From Oceanicaulis sp. (GTDB lineage: Bacteria; Pseudomonadota; Alphaproteobacteria; Caulobacterales; Maricaulaceae), in NCBI GenBank assembly GCA_007571185.1, contig RKRX01000201.1, forward strand, positions 1-11,960: a stretch of DNA of 11,960 nucleotides, given 5' to 3'. Position 1 is the stretch's first letter, and each line of letters begins with the position of its first letter. A program made the position numbers and the translations under genes. The notes under the pieces were generated by a model, which was given only the letters and a program-made list of their open reading frames with translations, made no database searches and was not told the DNA's origin. This document shows positions 1-7,652 of the stretch, in pieces.

Positions 1-716
1 GGATCAGGCAAGGTAAACTGTGCGACCTGCATCATCAGCGCCGGTCCATTGCCTTCAACACGCAGCATGGCCCGAATGCGGTCAAGTTGTTCGGATGTGA
101 CCCGGGATGGATCGGCGTAGAGCGTCGCTGTCACCGTCTGAATATCGGGTTTGTGCGCGCGGGTCAGATAGGCGCGCGTCGCACCTGGCGCCGGGACCGG
201 TTTATTGTCCATGCCCGGATTGGGATATCCGCCGGGGCTAACCAGAATCAGTCCGCTCACACGATCGGGATGATCAACGGTATAGCGCCAGGCTAACAAT
301 CCGCCCAGAGAATGTCCGCCTAGCGTGAACCGTTCGGGGGCGATCTCATCAAACAGAGCGTTGATTTGCGCCACGGTGTCGCCGACACCATAGGCGCCAT
401 CGGTGCGTGGGCCGGTCAGGCCATGGCCGGGCAAGTCGAAACGGATGATCCGGTACCGGTCGTCAAGCTGGTTGGACCAAGCTTCCCAGACTTCGAGCGA
501 ATGGCTGAAGCCGTGGATTAGAACCACAGCCGGGGCGTTTTCGGGGCCACTTTCACGCACGCGCCAGCGCTCACCATCCACGGTTACGAACCGATCGTCT
601 CTGGTCATCCAGTCCACTTCAACCGCATCGGTGTTCAACGGTTGCAGGGACCAGGCGGTGAATGCGATGGCAGCGACGATCAAAAGCAGTAGCCCGCCGA
701 AAATACGCAGCAGCAT
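1..716 (-). CDS. Membrane-anchored alpha/beta hydrolase (partial, C-terminus off the left edge)
   Basis: Reading the minus strand from ATG at 716 gives 238 uninterrupted codons to the window edge, so the C-terminus is missing. Residues 1-22 (MLLRIFGGLLLLIVAAIAF...) form a hydrophobic segment, probably a signal anchor or signal peptide placing the enzyme at or outside the inner membrane. The alpha/beta-hydrolase core follows: oxyanion-hole motif LIHGF near residues 66-70, strand motif RFDLPGHG near 92-99, and nucleophile elbow GGHSLGG with Ser136 as the likely catalytic serine. The acid and histidine would lie near or beyond the edge. The start lies one base after the TAG of the upstream hydrolase, with AAAGG 8 nt before ATG, so the two are probably co-transcribed and translationally coupled. 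The fold is clear. The substrate cannot be read from the sequence: esterase, lipase, epoxide hydrolase and dehalogenase relatives share these motifs. Confidence 0.88.
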   Translation of the reverse strand, partial: MLLRIFGGLLLLIVAAIAFTAWSLQPLNTDAVEVDWMTRDDRFVTVDGERWRVRESGPENAPAVVLIHGFSHSLEVWEAWSNQLDDRYRIIRFDLPGHGLTGPRTDGAYGVGDTVAQINALFDEIAPERFTLGGHSLGGLLAWRYTVDHPDRVSGLILVSPGGYPNPGMDNKPVPAPGATRAYLTRAHKPDIQTVTATLYADPSRVTSEQLDRIRAMLRVEGNGPALMMQVAQFTLPD

Positions 717-717
717 T

Positions 718-1605
718 CTATTGGCCTTTCGGTGTGTGGTGGTCAAGCGTGTCCAGAAAATCAGAAATGGAGCCCCAAGCGTCGGGTTCGGTGAGTAAGG
801 GCGCATGACCCACATCGGCCACCTGCGCCAGCTTCATCCGGCCATGACGACGGCTCATTTCCCTTACACAGTCCATCGTCAGAAGATCGGTCAACGCGCC
901 GCGCACCAGCAGGAGGGGCGTGCTCCTGAGTGAGGCAAAGAGCAACCACAGATCCGGCGACGCCTCATCTTCATTCTGAACCGGCCTGGAGATGTTGGGG
1001 TCATAATCGAATACAATGTCGCCATCGGGTTTTTCTCGGCATATCCGGTGGGCGAAAGCGAGCCAGAAGTCTGTCCCGGTTTCATCAGGAAAGGCGATGC
1101 CGTTGATGGCGCGTACGGCGTCTGCAGCGTCCGCCCACGACGCAAAAGAGTCCGATCCGCCTACATAATCCTGAATACGGGCCAGGCCCTCAGGATTGAT
1201 CACCGGTCCTATGTCATTGAGCACAGCGCCCGCCAGCAATCCGGGACGGGCTGCAGACAACATCATGACCATCAACCCACCCATGGAGGCGCCTATGGCG
1301 ATAATCCTAGACCAACCCATCCGCCTGAGCAGGCCCTGAACATCTTCGACATATTTACTAAGATTGTAATTATCGTACTGGGTGTCGTAACCGGACTTAC
1401 CTCGACCACGTATGTCGACGGCGATCACATTGTGACCCTTGGCGGCGATTCGAGGAGCGATCTCTTCAAAATCACGACTGTTGCGGGTCAGACCGTGCAT
1501 ACACAGTACGGGTATCTTCTCTCTAGCGCCCCGGGCCAGATAGAGGCGGAAATAGGTGCGCAGGCCGTCGGTAGCGGTGAAAAAATGCTCGGAGAATTCA
1601 ACCAT
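718..1605 (-). CDS. Alpha/beta-fold hydrolase
   Basis: A 295-residue soluble alpha/beta hydrolase. With the start at 1605, the visible motifs are CMHGLTRN (oxyanion hole) near residues 35-42, VDIRGRGKS near 63-71, the nucleophile elbow GASMGG with Ser107, a likely acid in RGALTD at Asp240, and the catalytic histidine in VGHAPLL at His267. The triad is therefore complete and the length is usual for the family. No signal peptide is seen. An in-frame ATG exists as far upstream as 1704, but the ATG pair at 1608/1605 is preceded by AGAAGGG, and homology-like sequence begins only there, so I chose 1605. The gene diverges from the histidine operon and abuts a second hydrolase downstream. The two sequences differ strongly outside the core motifs, so they are not a recent duplication. 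The substrate is unknown. Confidence 0.88.
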   Translation of the reverse strand: MVEFSEHFFTATDGLRTYFRLYLARGAREKIPVLCMHGLTRNSRDFEEIAPRIAAKGHNVIAVDIRGRGKSGYDTQYDNYNLSKYVEDVQGLLRRMGWSRIIAIGASMGGLMVMMLSAARPGLLAGAVLNDIGPVINPEGLARIQDYVGGSDSFASWADAADAVRAINGIAFPDETGTDFWLAFAHRICREKPDGDIVFDYDPNISRPVQNEDEASPDLWLLFASLRSTPLLLVRGALTDLLTMDCVREMSRRHGRMKLAQVADVGHAPLLTEPDAWGSISDFLDTLDHHTPKGQ

Positions 1606-1812
1606 CATACCCTTCTGGTCGGTTCGGAGATTTCGTGTGTGATGGAACTCGTAGCACCATGCGCTGTTCATGTCTGGACATTTCCAGAAATCGAGCATTT
1701 GCACTCAGCGCCACCCATTCCGGGGGGGTAAGCGTCTGAAACGAGACCCGTCTCAATACCATATCTAAAAATAGGGTTATTTGATGCCTCCGTATATCTG
1801 TGCAGTTGTACC

Positions 1813-1836
1813 ATTGTTTTATTGCAATAACACGAT
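1813..1836. promoter_or_regulatory. Palindromic candidate operator overlapping the his promoter
   Basis: TTATTGCAATAA at 1819-1830 is a perfect 12-bp palindrome. Symmetry extends imperfectly to 1813-1836, with 10 of the 12 base pairs per arm matching. It fills the space between the putative -35 and -10 boxes, the usual position for a repressor. The adjacent TrpR-family gene at 1868 is the obvious candidate to bind it. Binding is inferred; only the symmetry and position are seen. Confidence 0.5.
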
Positions 1837-1841
1837 ATAAC
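1814..1841 (+). promoter_or_regulatory. Candidate sigma70-type promoter of the histidine operon
   Basis: TTGTTT at 1814-1819 and TATAAC at 1836-1841 are separated by 16 bp, a plausible -35/-10 pair. Transcription would start near 1848, leaving a leader of only about 20 nt before the first gene, whose Shine-Dalgarno AGGAGA lies at 1853-1858. So short a leader leaves no room for a histidine attenuator. The -35 matches the consensus only moderately. Confidence 0.5.
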
Positions 1842-1867
1842 GGTTTCCTGACAGGAGAGATATTCCT

Positions 1868-2188
1868 ATGAATGAGAACAATTCAAATTTGGCCACGGGC
1901 GGGCCTAAAGGTGTTGAGGCCCTTTGTGAGGCGCTGCTGATGCCGGATGATGGCCGGGAAATGCATCGCTTTCTGCGTGATCTGACGACACCAGGAGAGT
2001 TGAAGGTGCTGGCGGAACGCTGGCGTGTGGCTCGGTTGTTGTCAGCGGGAGAAACATCCTATCGGGATATTTCCGCCCGGACCGGGGTAAGCACCACGAC
2101 CGTGACCCGTGTGGCGCGTTTCCTCGGTCAGGAGGATTATCAAGGCTATCGGCTGGTGCTTGATAGATTGAAGGAGCAGACCCTGTGA
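1868..2188 (+). CDS. TrpR-related YerC/YecD-family regulator, probable repressor of the his operon
   Basis: A 106-residue DNA-binding protein of the TrpR/YerC-YecD family. The recognisable core is FLRDLTTPGELKVLAERWRV near residues 35-54, followed by a helix-turn-helix SYRDISARTGVSTTTVTRVA near 64-83. TrpR-family proteins of this type, encoded next to his genes in other bacteria, have been proposed as histidine-responsive regulators (HisR). TrpR itself is a homodimer that binds palindromic operators with an amino-acid corepressor. It is the first gene of the operon, with AGGAGA 9 nt before ATG, and its last codons overlap the GTG of hisG (GTGA). A palindrome within its own promoter suggests autoregulation together with the biosynthetic genes. 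Family assignment is firm; histidine as ligand is inferred from context. Confidence 0.88.
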   Translation: MNENNSNLATGGPKGVEALCEALLMPDDGREMHRFLRDLTTPGELKVLAERWRVARLLSAGETSYRDISARTGVSTTTVTRVARFLGQEDYQGYRLVLDRLKEQTL

Positions 2189-3072
2189 CCACTCCACGTC
2201 TGACCCTTGCCATTCAAAAAAAAGGCCGGTTGGCGGAGGGCGGGTTTGACCTGCTCGGACGTGCAGGAGTGAAACTCGCCTACGGGCGGGACGACTTGCT
2301 GCGCCGGGCGGAAAACCTACCTCTGGATATGATGTTGATCCGCGATGACGATATTCCCGGTTTTGTCGCATCCGGGGTCTGTGGTTACGGTATTGTGGGC
2401 GAGAATGTGCTCTATGAAGCACAGCAGAAATCCTCCCGCGCGTCTGGCCTCCACATCGTGATGAAGCTTGGTTTCGCTAGGTGCGCGCTCAAGTTGGCAG
2501 CACCCGGGGATGGGGTGATCCAGACCGTCACTGCCCTTACAGGCAAGACGGTGGCCACTAGCTATCCGGGCCTGACCGCCGCCTTTCTCAAAGAACGCGG
2601 GGTGAACGCCAACATTGTCGAGATGGGCGGCAGTGTGGAAGTGGCGCCGCGCATGGGCGTGGCCGATGCGATCTGCGATCTGGTGTCCACGGGCGCCACC
2701 TTGCAGATCAACGGTCTATCTGAGTTTGAAACCGTTCTGGAAAGCGAGGCTGCACTGATCCGGGGCTCCGAGGCTCGGTGTGAGGACACGTCCGGGATTG
2801 CAGATCTGCTTGTGGAGCGGTTCAAGGGTGTGATCGCCTCGCGTCAAACCAAGTATATTCTGCTCAACGCTCCGCCGGACAGGCTTAAGGATGTATGCGC
2901 CATTCTGCCGGGTGCCGATGCGCCGACCGTCGCTCAGGTGGTTGGTCGTGATGATGTGGTGGCGGTTCATGCGGTCTGCACCGAAGCGGTGTTTTGGGAC
3001 ACTCTGGAGGCGCTCAAAACTGTGGGTGCACGTTCCATCCTGGTGATGCCGATCGAAAAGATGATGACTTGA
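2185..3072 (+). CDS. hisG: ATP phosphoribosyltransferase, long form (HisG_L)
   Basis: Catalyses the first, committed step of histidine biosynthesis: ATP + PRPP to phosphoribosyl-ATP, in the cytoplasm. The 295-residue length matches the long, self-regulated form (about 299 in E. coli). Motifs: IQKKGRL near residues 10-16, RDDDIPG near 53-59, GENVL near 72-76, and the PRPP-binding loop ADAICDLVSTGATL at 160-173. Residues about 222-293 form the C-terminal regulatory ACT-like domain (TKYILLNAP...), where histidine feedback inhibition acts in the long form, so a HisZ partner is not needed. The GTG start overlaps the regulator's stop codon, and AAGGAG (2171-2176) sits 8 nt before it. Many alphaproteobacteria instead have short HisG plus HisZ, so the long form is notable. 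An A8 run lies at codons 11-13. Confidence 0.96.
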   Translation: MTTPRLTLAIQKKGRLAEGGFDLLGRAGVKLAYGRDDLLRRAENLPLDMMLIRDDDIPGFVASGVCGYGIVGENVLYEAQQKSSRASGLHIVMKLGFARCALKLAAPGDGVIQTVTALTGKTVATSYPGLTAAFLKERGVNANIVEMGGSVEVAPRMGVADAICDLVSTGATLQINGLSEFETVLESEAALIRGSEARCEDTSGIADLLVERFKGVIASRQTKYILLNAPPDRLKDVCAILPGADAPTVAQVVGRDDVVAVHAVCTEAVFWDTLEALKTVGARSILVMPIEKMMT

Positions 3073-3073
3073 C

Positions 3074-4381
3074 ATGCTCAGGAGAGTGAACTGGAGCACG
3101 GCTGATGCCGCCGAGCGCAAGGCTGTGCTCGAACGACCCGCATTGAGTTCAGATGCGGTCGATGTGGCGCGCGAAATTGTGTCAACGGTGCGTAAACAGG
3201 GTGAGACCGCCGTGCGCGCTTATGCGCAACAGCTTGATGACTGGGCTCCTGAAGCGGGGTTTCGCGTGCCCGAGACTGATCTGGCAGCGGCGGCTGCGGA
3301 ACTGCCGGGCGAAGATCGCGACGCCATTATGGCGGCGGCGGCGGCGGTGCGCGCTTTTCATGCCCAGCAGGGCTATCGCGAGTATGAGGTTCAAACCTGG
3401 CCTGGCGTCAGGGCGCGGCGGCGCGCCACCCCGATTGATATAGCCGGGTTGTATGTGCCCGCCGGCACGGCGCCCCTGGTGTCTACGCTGATCATGCTGT
3501 CTGTGCCTGCTCGGCTGGCGGGTGTGCCACGGGTCGCGCTGATCACACCACCTCGCAAGGGGCGAGGAGTCGAACCCATAGTACTGGCTGCGGCATGGTT
3601 GCTGGGCGTGAAAGAAGTCTACGCCTTGGGCGGAGCGCACGGGATCGCCGCCTTGGGGTTGGGTGTGGCCGGTTTACCTAGGGCAGACAGGATATTTGGT
3701 CCCGGCAACGCCTATGTGGCAGCTTCCAAGGCGTTTCTGGCGCACTCACCTGACGGGGCGGCGGTTGATCTTCCCGCCGGGCCCAGCGAGGTCATGGTGA
3801 TTGCTGATGACATGGCTGATCCTGAACTGACGGCTATCGATTTGCTCAGCCAAGCTGAACACGATCAGCTAGCCCAGGTGGTGCTAGCAGCCCGTTCAGG
3901 GCGCTTTGTGGATGAAGTGGAGGCCGCTATTGAGATACTGCTGGCCCGATTGCCGCGAGCTGATACCGTTTGCGCGGCGCTGGCCCATTCCCGCGCCGTA
4001 ATTGTCTCCGGCGAGGCGCAGGCGATTGAGGTGGCGAACGCTTATGCTCCAGAACACCTCATTATCCAGACTGGTGACCCTGAAGGCTTTGCTCTGAAAG
4101 TGCGCCACGCCGGTTCAATTTTCCTGGGTCCGTGGACGCCCGAAGCGGCGGGCGATTACGCTGCCGGCCCCAGTCATGTCCTGCCAACGGCGGGTGCGGC
4201 GCGCGCCTATGGGGGCGTAACGGTGGAGATGTTCCAGAAAACCACCACGCTTGTGGAGCTCAATGCTGAAGGCGTCAGGGCGATTGCACCCGTTGTGGAA
4301 CGACTGGCGGCATGGGAAGGACTGGACGCACACCGGCTCGCCATGAAATTGCGCCGGGGAAAACTTCAGGAAATGCGCTGA
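3074..4381 (+). CDS. hisD: Histidinol dehydrogenase
   Basis: Zinc- and NAD-dependent enzyme of the last two steps, oxidising L-histidinol through histidinal to L-histidine. The 435 residues match the family (434 in E. coli). Key residues are visible: GLYVPAG at 125-131; FGPGNAYV at 208-215; zinc ligands corresponding to Gln260 and His263 (LLSQAEHD), Asp361 (GDYAAGPSH) and His420 (LDAH); and the catalytic pair Glu327-His328 (YAPEHL). Nothing essential is missing. The ATG lies one base after the hisG stop with no strong Shine-Dalgarno, so translation is probably coupled to hisG. An alanine run near residues 87-91 is encoded by a short GCG repeat (about 3331-3347). The gene downstream begins one base after this stop. 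Confidence 0.97.
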   Translation: MLRRVNWSTADAAERKAVLERPALSSDAVDVAREIVSTVRKQGETAVRAYAQQLDDWAPEAGFRVPETDLAAAAAELPGEDRDAIMAAAAAVRAFHAQQGYREYEVQTWPGVRARRRATPIDIAGLYVPAGTAPLVSTLIMLSVPARLAGVPRVALITPPRKGRGVEPIVLAAAWLLGVKEVYALGGAHGIAALGLGVAGLPRADRIFGPGNAYVAASKAFLAHSPDGAAVDLPAGPSEVMVIADDMADPELTAIDLLSQAEHDQLAQVVLAARSGRFVDEVEAAIEILLARLPRADTVCAALAHSRAVIVSGEAQAIEVANAYAPEHLIIQTGDPEGFALKVRHAGSIFLGPWTPEAAGDYAAGPSHVLPTAGAARAYGGVTVEMFQKTTTLVELNAEGVRAIAPVVERLAAWEGLDAHRLAMKLRRGKLQEMR

Positions 4382-4382
4382 C

Positions 4383-5570
4383 ATGATGGATCTTTCCCGA
4401 CACTCTGAAGACCGGCGTGTAAAAGTCGAAAAGGTTTTGCTGGCGCGTTTGGCTAACGTGCTGGAAACGCCTGTGGAACGTTTGACTCTGGCATCGGATC
4501 CGGACGTAGCGCGCCATGCGGTCAGGCGCCATTCGCTCAGGCTTGGCGCTGATTATGCTGCTGAAGGTATAGTGGCGCTGGATAAGCCGCCCGGCGACGC
4601 CTTGAGCCTGTACCAGTTCGGTTCGCCTGATTTTCCTGTTTGCGTGCTTGTAGCGCGCAATACTAAGGAAACTGCACTGTTGGGCGAGACTCTGGCGCCC
4701 GTAGCAGCCTGTCTTCTGGATACCGGGTTGCGCTCGTTCACCCCGGGGGCGCGCCTCGCCGCACGCAAGGACCGGCAGGAGCGCGACGCGATTCTTCACT
4801 CTATCGTCAAATCGCTTGCAGATGTGCTGGGAGAGACAGGGGATGTGACCACTCGCGGGCTTATCTACAGGCGCATTGATGTCAGTGCGCTGGCCAAGCT
4901 AGGTTTGATATTCGCCAAAGATGGCGAAGAGCTGGTGGGGTATGTGCGCGATGCGCAGACCGCCCGCACACTCAACGACTACCTGGGCTTTGGGTATAGC
5001 GCGCGGTTGGCGACCGTAATGCGAACCACCCGAGAAACCGATATTACTCTCAGCCTTGATCTTGATGGCGAGGGAGGCCGGATCGACACCGGTGTCGCCT
5101 TTTTTGATCACATGCTGGAACAGATTGCCCGACATGGTGGAATTGGCCTGGACGTGATCTGCAAGGGTGATGTAGAGGTTGATGCCCACCACACGATCGA
5201 GGATGTGTGCCTGGCGCTTGGCGAAGGCTTGCGCAAGGCGTTGGGGGACAAGCGCGGCATCAGCCGTTTCGGCTTTGAACTGCCTATGGATGAAACCCGC
5301 GCCGGAGTTTGGATTGATCTTTCTGGGAGACCCTATGCGGTGTTTGAAGGGCATATCCCTGGTGATCGCGTGGGCGATTTCCCGGTTGAGATGTGCGCTC
5401 ACGCCTTCCGTTCCATGGCCGAGAATCTCAAGGCGGCGGTGCACGTAAAGGTGGAGGGTGAAAACGCTCACCACATGATCGAAAGCTGCTTCAAGGCTTT
5501 CGGTCGAGCGTTGCGTATGGCTATCCGGGTTGAGGATCAGACCTTGCCTTCCACCAAAGAGGTGCTGTGA
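4383..5570 (+). CDS. hisB: Fusion: unrecognised ~210-aa N-terminal domain + imidazoleglycerol-phosphate dehydratase (HisB)
   Basis: Residues ~213-395 are imidazoleglycerol-phosphate dehydratase, which makes imidazole-acetol phosphate. They carry the paired metal-binding histidine motifs FFDHMLEQIARHG (240-252) and VDAHHTIED (266-274), DETRAG (303-308), and the C-terminal repeat AENAHH-like EGENAHHMIE (358-367). The 212 residues before it are one open frame starting one base after hisD, with AGGAA 10 nt before ATG. They are not the HAD histidinol-phosphatase of enterobacterial HisB (no DxDGT-like motif), nor HisC (no PLP-lysine motif), and I cannot assign them. They occupy the slot where hisC normally lies between hisD and hisB. 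An internal ATG at 5019 could produce a stand-alone dehydratase, but no good Shine-Dalgarno precedes it. The dehydratase assignment is secure; the N-terminal role is unknown. Confidence 0.93.
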   Translation: MMDLSRHSEDRRVKVEKVLLARLANVLETPVERLTLASDPDVARHAVRRHSLRLGADYAAEGIVALDKPPGDALSLYQFGSPDFPVCVLVARNTKETALLGETLAPVAACLLDTGLRSFTPGARLAARKDRQERDAILHSIVKSLADVLGETGDVTTRGLIYRRIDVSALAKLGLIFAKDGEELVGYVRDAQTARTLNDYLGFGYSARLATVMRTTRETDITLSLDLDGEGGRIDTGVAFFDHMLEQIARHGGIGLDVICKGDVEVDAHHTIEDVCLALGEGLRKALGDKRGISRFGFELPMDETRAGVWIDLSGRPYAVFEGHIPGDRVGDFPVEMCAHAFRSMAENLKAAVHVKVEGENAHHMIESCFKAFGRALRMAIRVEDQTLPSTKEVL

Positions 5571-6169
5571 TGACCACGGCGCTGATCGACACCTCCACAG
5601 CCAATATCGCCTCCGTGCGTTACGCGCTAGAGCGTTTGGACGCGCCTTATGTGCTGGCGTGCACGCCAGCAGATGCGGCAGGTTGTGATCGGATCCTGCT
5701 GCCTGGCGTGGGCACGGCGGGGGTCGCTATGGCTCGGCTTGATCAGTCGGGTTGGGTGCAGGCGTTGCGTTTGGAAGTCAGACCGGTTCTGGGTGTTTGT
5801 CTAGGGATGCAGCTGTTGTTTGACTATTCGCTGGAAAGCGAATGTGCGCTTCTGGGCTTGATCCCGGGTCGGGTCGAACAGCTTGATCCCGGCGAAGATG
5901 GGCCTTGGCCGCATACAGGCTGGAACACGTTGACCGATCTGGACCTATCCGACCCGCTGTTGCGCGGCGTCAACGAAGGTGAATACGTCTACTTTGTTCA
6001 CGGGTTTTACGCGCCAGTGGGGCGTTACGCTATCGCCAGAACGCGATATGGAGGACCGGTGACCGCCATGGTGCGGCGGGGCCATGTGGCGGGTTGCCAG
6101 TTCCACCCCGAGTGCTCTGCGGGCACGGGCGCGCAGATCCTGGCCAATTTTGTAAAGGGCGCATCATGA
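5570..6169 (+). CDS. hisH: Imidazole glycerol phosphate synthase, glutaminase subunit HisH
   Basis: Class I glutamine amidotransferase that hydrolyses glutamine and channels ammonia to HisF. The 199-residue protein has the complete triad: Cys77 in GVCLGMQLLF, His179 and Glu181 in CQFHPECS. LLPGVGTA (43-50) and PHTGWN (114-119) are also family signatures. I chose the ATG at 5570, which shares one base with the hisB stop and has AGAGG 7 nt upstream. The GTG at 5567 would be only 4 nt from that site. The 3' end overlaps hisA by four bases (ATGA). Its neighbours hisA and hisF fit a HisH-HisF complex made from one mRNA. Confidence 0.96.
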   Translation: MTTALIDTSTANIASVRYALERLDAPYVLACTPADAAGCDRILLPGVGTAGVAMARLDQSGWVQALRLEVRPVLGVCLGMQLLFDYSLESECALLGLIPGRVEQLDPGEDGPWPHTGWNTLTDLDLSDPLLRGVNEGEYVYFVHGFYAPVGRYAIARTRYGGPVTAMVRRGHVAGCQFHPECSAGTGAQILANFVKGAS

Positions 6170-6891
6170 TCCTTTATCCCGCCCTTGATGTTCTGGACGG
6201 ACGTGTGGTGCGCTTGGCCAAAGGCGATTTTGAGACTGTGACCGATTATGGCGATGATCCGGTGGCTGTCGCCCAGCAGTTCAGGGCCGCGGGGGCGGAT
6301 TGGCTCCATCTAGTGGATTTGTCCGGCGCTCGAGATGGCACGCGTCGTCAACACGATCTGATCAACATAGTCGTGGATGTGGGTCTGAAAGTTCAGGCTG
6401 GCGGGGGTGTTCGTCAGGTCAAGGATGTGATCTCCATTCTTGATGCGGGTGCGCAGCGTGTGGTCACAGGCAGTCTGGCGGTCAGCCACCCTGAAACAGT
6501 GATTGGCTGGCTGGAGCGGTTTGGGCCTGAATCCATCACCGCCGCTTTTGATGTCCGTCTTGATGAAACCGGCGTGGCCTATCCCGTTCTGAACGGTTGG
6601 ACGCAGAAAGCCCGGATCACCCTGTCAGAACTGCTTGAAGCCTACAGCCAGGCCGGTTTGCTCCATGCGCTGGTCACGGATGTGGACCGTGATGGCATGC
6701 TGGAGGGTCCTAACCAGATGCTCTATGCGGATTTGATCGCCTCACGTTCACAGGTGCATTGGCAGGCATCAGGCGGGGTGGCGAGCCTGTCTGATTTGGC
6801 GGCGCTCAGGATGGCGGGGTTGTCTGGCGTCATTATGGGGCGTGCGCTTTTTGAGGGCCGATTCACCCTTAAGGAGGCGCTTTTATGCTAG
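6166..6891 (+). CDS. hisA: ProFAR isomerase (phosphoribosylformimino-5-aminoimidazole carboxamide ribotide isomerase)
   Basis: A 241-residue TIM-barrel isomerase converting ProFAR to PRFAR, the substrate of HisHF. Catalytic aspartates correspond to Asp8 ([14 protein letters not shown]) and Asp129 (AAFDVR). The phosphate-binding half-barrel signatures QAGGGVR (77-83) and VITGSLAV-like VVTGSLAV (99-106) are present, with the second-half equivalents ASGGV and GVIMGRAL near the C-terminus. The frame is open further upstream to 6094, but homology begins at this ATG. AAAGGG lies 6 nt before it and it overlaps the hisH stop as ATGA, so 6166 is the start. It overlaps hisF by seven bases. Confidence 0.96.
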   Translation: MILYPALDVLDGRVVRLAKGDFETVTDYGDDPVAVAQQFRAAGADWLHLVDLSGARDGTRRQHDLINIVVDVGLKVQAGGGVRQVKDVISILDAGAQRVVTGSLAVSHPETVIGWLERFGPESITAAFDVRLDETGVAYPVLNGWTQKARITLSELLEAYSQAGLLHALVTDVDRDGMLEGPNQMLYADLIASRSQVHWQASGGVASLSDLAALRMAGLSGVIMGRALFEGRFTLKEALLC

Positions 6892-7652
6892 CACGCCGGA
6901 TTATCCCCTGTCTGGATGTACGCGACGGGCGCGTAATCAAGGGTGTGCAGTTTCGCGGGCACGAGGATGTGGGGGATATTGAGGATATGGCAGGTCGTTA
7001 TGCCCGGCAGGGTGCTGATGAGCTGGTTTTCTATGATATTAGCGCCAGTCCTTCGAGGCGCACGGTCGATCCTGAATGGGTTGATCGTGTAGCGCGCGTT
7101 ATTGACATTCCATTCTGTGTGGCAGGCGGTATTCGCTCGGTTGATCATGCGCGCGCACGATTGTTTGCGGGTGCAGACAAGGTCTCAATCAACACACCCG
7201 CGCTCGAAAACCCAGCCTTGATCGAGGCGCTGGCGGCGGAATTCGGATCTCAATGCGTGGTCGTCGGTATCGATAGCCGGATGGTGAAAGGTGAGTGGCT
7301 TTGCTACAGGAACACCGGAGATCCGGGCAAGATATCAGTCGAGCCCAAGCGTATGCTGGATTGGATCAGGGAAGCTATCAACCGGGGTGCGGGAGAGATC
7401 GTGCTCAACTGCATGGATCGGGATGGCGTACGCAAGGGCTATGATGTCCAGCAGCTTGCGGCTGCTCGCGAACTGTGCTCCGTGCCGCTGATTGCTTCGG
7501 GCGGTGCAGGCGCGGGGGAGCATTTTCGTGATGTTTTTGAAATCTCGGGCGTAGATGGCGTGCTTGCGGCTAGCGTTTTCCACAAAGGTGTGATCACAAT
7601 TCCAGAACTGAAAGCCTGGCTTCTAGCCGAAGGCGTTAAGGTACGCGTATGA
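6885..7652 (+). CDS. hisF: Imidazole glycerol phosphate synthase, cyclase subunit HisF
   Basis: A 255-residue TIM-barrel cyclase (258 in E. coli) that uses ammonia from HisH to turn PRFAR into imidazole-glycerol phosphate and AICAR. The catalytic aspartates fall at the canonical numbers, Asp11 ([15 protein letters not shown]) and Asp130 (VVVGIDSR). FYDISAS (49-55), AGGIRS (80-85), DKVSINT (98-104) and IASGGAG near the C-terminus are family motifs. An exact AAGGAGG (6871-6877) lies 7 nt before the ATG, the strongest ribosome site in the operon, although the start overlaps the end of hisA. The stop overlaps hisIE as ATGA. Confidence 0.97.
   Translation: MLARRIIPCLDVRDGRVIKGVQFRGHEDVGDIEDMAGRYARQGADELVFYDISASPSRRTVDPEWVDRVARVIDIPFCVAGGIRSVDHARARLFAGADKVSINTPALENPALIEALAAEFGSQCVVVGIDSRMVKGEWLCYRNTGDPGKISVEPKRMLDWIREAINRGAGEIVLNCMDRDGVRKGYDVQQLAAARELCSVPLIASGGAGAGEHFRDVFEISGVDGVLAASVFHKGVITIPELKAWLLAEGVKVRV

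Noticed and set aside
403..798. 131-aa plus-strand open frame
   Set aside because: Antisense to both hydrolases across their junction; no ribosome site or protein-like features.
1048..1731. 227-aa plus-strand open frame
   Set aside because: It lies antisense over the alpha/beta hydrolase, which has complete catalytic motifs; the antisense product has no recognisable features.
1784..1840. Possible leader peptide for histidine attenuation
   Set aside because: The short frame encodes MPPYICAVVPLFYCNNTI with no histidine codons, and it lies within the promoter and operator rather than after them.
4383..5018. HAD-type histidinol-phosphatase domain, as in enterobacterial HisB
   Set aside because: No DxDGT/V motif near the N-terminus and no other HAD motifs; position alone is not enough.
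6094..6165. Longer start for HisA
   Set aside because: The added 24 residues lie inside hisH and precede the conserved [12 protein letters not shown] start, which has its own ribosome site.
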